From JACQFZ01 sp045810625 (GTDB taxonomy: Bacteria; Pseudomonadota; Gammaproteobacteria; Acidiferrobacterales; Sulfurifustaceae): a stretch of DNA of 64,000 bases. This document shows, piece after piece, positions 61,832 to 64,000 of this stretch (positions within the stretch are counted from its first letter, which is position 1; each line of letters opens with the position of its first letter). The stretch is taken from NCBI GenBank assembly GCA_045810625.1, contig JBJMVQ010000048.1, forward strand, positions 1-64,000. Reading direction: 5' to 3'. Below the pieces are notes generated by a model. The model made no database searches. It saw nothing but the letters and a program-made list of their open reading frames with translations, and was not told the DNA's origin. A program made the position numbers and the translations under genes.

Positions 61832-63013
61832 TCAGATGATTTTTTTGGCACGCAACTCCGCGATCGCCGCGGCGTCGTAGCCGAGCTCGCGCAAGATCTC
61901 GTCGGTATGCTCGCCTTTGTCGGGCGACGCGCTGCGCACCCGGCTCGGCGTGCGCGACAACCGTACCGGCTGCCCGACGATTTGTATCGGGCCGAGCTTC
62001 GCGTGTTGAACCGTCTGCGCGATGCCGAGATGGCGCACCTGCGGATCGGCGAATACCTGGTCGATCGTGAAAATCGGTCCGCACGGAACGCCCGCCTCGT
62101 TCAGCGTCGCGACCCACTCGGCCGTGGGCCGCGTCATCGTAATCGCCGCCAGCTCGCGATTGAGGCGCACGCGGTTCTTCGAGCGCAGCGCATCGGTCTT
62201 GAATTCGGGATCGGCGAGGAGCTGCTCGGCGCCAAGGGTCTTGCACAATCGCGTGAACATCACGTCGCCGGTTGCGGCGATGTTCAAGTGGCCGTCGGCG
62301 GTCGGAAATACGCCGGTCGGGATGCTGGTCGGATGATCGTTGCCCGCCTGCTTCGGCACTTCGTGCTCGATGAGCCAGCGCGTCGCCTGAAAATCGAGCA
62401 TGGAAATCTGCGCTTCGAGCAGCGACGATTGTACCCACTGTCCCACACCCGACACTTCGCGTTCGAGGAGCGCGACGAGGATGCCCATCGCGCAGAAAAT
62501 GCCGGCGCAAAGATCGGCGACCGGAATGCCGGCGCGCACCGGCCCCTGACCCGGCAGCCCGGTGATCGACATCAACCCGCCCATGCCCTGCGCGATCTGG
62601 TCGAAGCCCGGGCGATCGCGATAAGGCCCGTCCTGGCCGAAGCCCGAGATGCTGCCGTACACCAGACGTGGATTGACGGCACGCAAGCTTTCGTAATCGA
62701 CGCCGAGCCGATACTTCACGTCGGGCCGGTAATTTTCCACGACGACGTCGGCGTCGCGCACGAGCTTGTGCAGAATCGCAATGCCCTGCGGCGATTTCAA
62801 ATTCAGTGTGAGGCTGCGCTTGTTGCGGTGCAGGTTCTGAAAATCGGGACCGTGGCGCGAGCCGCCGAGCGCTTCGTCGCCCTCGACGCCGGGCGGCGAC
62901 TCGACTTTGATCACCCGTGCGCCCCAGTCCGCGAGCTGACGTACCGCGGTAGGACCGGCGCGTACGCGACTCAGGTCGATGACGGTGAATCGGGACAGCG
63001 GGCCTTCGGTCAT
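61832..63013 (-). CDS. CaiB/BaiF family III CoA-transferase
   Basis: A 393-aa CoA-transferase. The N-terminal segment LSRVRAGPTAVRQLADWGARVIKVE, the NLNRNKRSLTLNLKS-type region (HRNKRSLTLNLKSPQG) and VVENYRPDVKYRLGVDYE, in which the catalytic Asp lies close by, are typical. ATG 63013 is used. It activates an organic acid as a CoA ester for the hydratase next door. Confidence 0.92.
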   Translation of the reverse strand: MTEGPLSRFTVIDLSRVRAGPTAVRQLADWGARVIKVESPPGVEGDEALGGSRHGPDFQNLHRNKRSLTLNLKSPQGIAILHKLVRDADVVVENYRPDVKYRLGVDYESLRAVNPRLVYGSISGFGQDGPYRDRPGFDQIAQGMGGLMSITGLPGQGPVRAGIPVADLCAGIFCAMGILVALLEREVSGVGQWVQSSLLEAQISMLDFQATRWLIEHEVPKQAGNDHPTSIPTGVFPTADGHLNIAATGDVMFTRLCKTLGAEQLLADPEFKTDALRSKNRVRLNRELAAITMTRPTAEWVATLNEAGVPCGPIFTIDQVFADPQVRHLGIAQTVQHAKLGPIQIVGQPVRLSRTPSRVRSASPDKGEHTDEILRELGYDAAAIAELRAKKII

Positions 63014-63365
63014 TTTGGCGTCTCACAGCATCGGATTCGACACGGCGGCGGCAACCGCGCCAACACGCGGGCGCCTGATCCGCGTAGTTTGTCACAACTG
63101 CTGCCGGCTTTGTGCTCCCGCTCGGTTCATCGCGTCCGCGCTAGTGTCCTGTGGCCACGAATTAAATTTCGCCGTCGCTGCATGACGTCGAACACCTCGT
63201 ATCGAATCGGCGCGGCTCATTCATTTTTGCGGCGACGACTTCTTGTACACTCGAGGCTAGCGGAGCACCAGCGCGTCCGGCGCCGGCGGCGGATTGTCGG
63301 ATAGACGCGTGGATCAACGGCGCGCGATGCCACGCTCATAAGAAGGGCCATTGCCGGAGAGATCG
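63014..63365. other. Divergent gap between CoA-transferase and gluconokinase
   Basis: 352 bases, no gene seen. Must carry promoters for both flanking genes; no strong consensus is visible. Confidence 0.4.
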
Positions 63366-63860
63366 ATGAGCACGAAACCGCCGATTGTCATCGTGATGGG
63401 GCTCGCCGGCGCCGGCAAGAGTACGGTTGGAGCGGCGCTCGCGCGCGCGCTCCGCTGGCCGTTCATCGACGCCGACGATCTGCACCCGGCTGGAAACGTC
63501 GAGAAGATGCGTCGCGGGATCGCATTGACGGAGGCGGACCGCGCACCGTGGCTCGATCGCCTGCGCGCGCGCATCGACACGCTGCTTGCGGCCGAGCAGC
63601 CGGCGGTGGTCGCGTGCTCGGCGCTGCGTCGCGCGTACCGCGCATACTTGCGAGCGGACGCCGTGCGCTTTGTCTATCTCAAAGCCGATTACGAGTTGCT
63701 GCGCGCACGCCTCGAAGCGCGCAAACATCACTTCATGAATCCGACACTGCTCGGCAGTCAAGCAGCGCTCCTCGAAGAGCCGACCGATGCCGTCGTCGTC
63801 GATGCCGCGCTACCGGTCGAGGAAATCGTGCGACATGTACGCGCGGCGCTCGCGATCTGA
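63366..63860 (+). CDS. gntK: Gluconokinase
   Basis: A 164-aa P-loop kinase of the GntK family. Walker A GLAGAGKSTVG, then FIDADDLHPAGNVEKMRRG, TEADRAPWLDRL and VACSALRRAYR are diagnostic. It phosphorylates gluconate to 6-phosphogluconate. ATG 63366 follows GGAGAGATCG; an in-frame upstream start at 63351 is less well placed. Confidence 0.94.
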   Translation: MSTKPPIVIVMGLAGAGKSTVGAALARALRWPFIDADDLHPAGNVEKMRRGIALTEADRAPWLDRLRARIDTLLAAEQPAVVACSALRRAYRAYLRADAVRFVYLKADYELLRARLEARKHHFMNPTLLGSQAALLEEPTDAVVVDAALPVEEIVRHVRAALAI

Positions 63861-63880
63861 AGTCGGAGTTAAGAGCGTCA

Positions 63881-63912
63881 ACCGCAGAGGACGCGGAGGA
63901 CGCAGAGGAGGA
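63881..63912. repeat. Short purine-rich GAGGACGC repeat
   Basis: A degenerate array of GAGGACGC-type units (GCAGAGGACGCGGAGGACGC then AGAGGAGGAC) after gntK. Similar purine-rich stretches recur as dispersed repeats in many environmental bacterial genomes; its role is unknown. Confidence 0.5.
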
Positions 63913-64000
63913 CAAAACGAAGAACTGCCAAGGAGGCAACAAACCAGCAAATTCAAAAAGGGAGGGGCGAACCGCCGCTTCAATTCATTTTTGAGATAAG

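Noticed and set aside
63863..63999. Short ORFs rich in Arg/Gly at the window end
   Set aside because: They are translations of the purine-rich repeat.
1..64000. CRISPR arrays, rRNA genes and known riboswitches
   Set aside because: No spaced direct-repeat array, rRNA segment or recognisable riboswitch core (including a glycine riboswitch before 20366) was seen.

Overview
The window looks like a chromosomal segment of a GC-rich betaproteobacterium, most likely Burkholderiales or close to it. Supporting this are two periplasmic DUF4148 proteins, a DUF6351 relic, a TRAP transporter with TcuAB-type genes, and an AsmA/SRPBCC/MutY/YggX housekeeping block with tRNA-Gly(CCC) and tRNA-Phe(GAA). The species cannot be named from the sequence alone.

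Region 1 (about 0.8-25 kb) reads as a large biosynthetic gene cluster for a fatty-acid-derived, probably halogenated, natural product. I do not recognise it as a described pathway. The minus-strand arm carries two GNATs, a methyltransferase, a hexapeptide-repeat protein, an amidohydrolase, an acyl/aminoacyl adenylating enzyme, a SyrB2-type non-haem iron halogenase, a divergent KAS III, a PCP-like carrier and a TPR protein. The plus-strand arm (10.4-16.9 kb) carries two carrier proteins, an MFS exporter, a JamABC-like trio (carrier, membrane desaturase, fatty acyl-AMP ligase), an alpha/beta hydrolase and a second divergent KAS III. At 17-19.7 kb are a sterol-desaturase-family oxidase, a haem-oxygenase-like diiron protein and PanD, which makes beta-alanine. 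At 20.4-25 kb is an operon of a GNAT, a class II glycyl-tRNA-synthetase paralogue, a TauD-type dioxygenase, a PanC paralogue and a type II haloacid-dehalogenase-like HAD protein. The synthetase and PanC paralogues both carry substitutions at substrate-pocket positions. A 983-aa XRE/AAA/TPR regulator follows.

Region 2 (28-36 kb) is accessory: a methyltransferase, an alpha/beta hydrolase, a cysteine synthase and a DrrAB-like drug exporter, bracketed by two DUF4148 genes in opposite orientation, then an intradiol dioxygenase and a possibly frameshifted unknown gene. Region 3 (36-40.4 kb) is housekeeping. Downstream of tRNA-Phe lies the decayed C-terminus of a tyrosine recombinase, a genomic-island scar.

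Region 4 (40.9-51.2 kb) holds a large secreted beta-helix protein, a broken DUF6351 gene and a tight dctPQM-tcuAB operon for uptake and oxidation of a tricarboxylate-like acid. Region 5 (51.5-60.5 kb, minus strand) is a second lipid-type biosynthetic operon: fatty acyl-AMP ligase, desaturase, acyl-ACP thioesterase, tiny membrane ORF, carbamoyltransferase, large diiron-oxidase-like protein, alpha/beta hydrolase and carrier protein. It echoes the ligase/desaturase/carrier logic of region 1. The right end carries an enoyl-CoA hydratase, a family III CoA-transferase and gluconokinase. The left end carries a REP-associated transposase.

Working model (inference): acids are activated by the adenylating enzymes, loaded on stand-alone carriers, halogenated, desaturated or hydroxylated while tethered, moved between carriers by KAS-like transacylases, and joined to a beta-alanine- or glycine-like unit by the PanC-like and synthetase/GNAT proteins.
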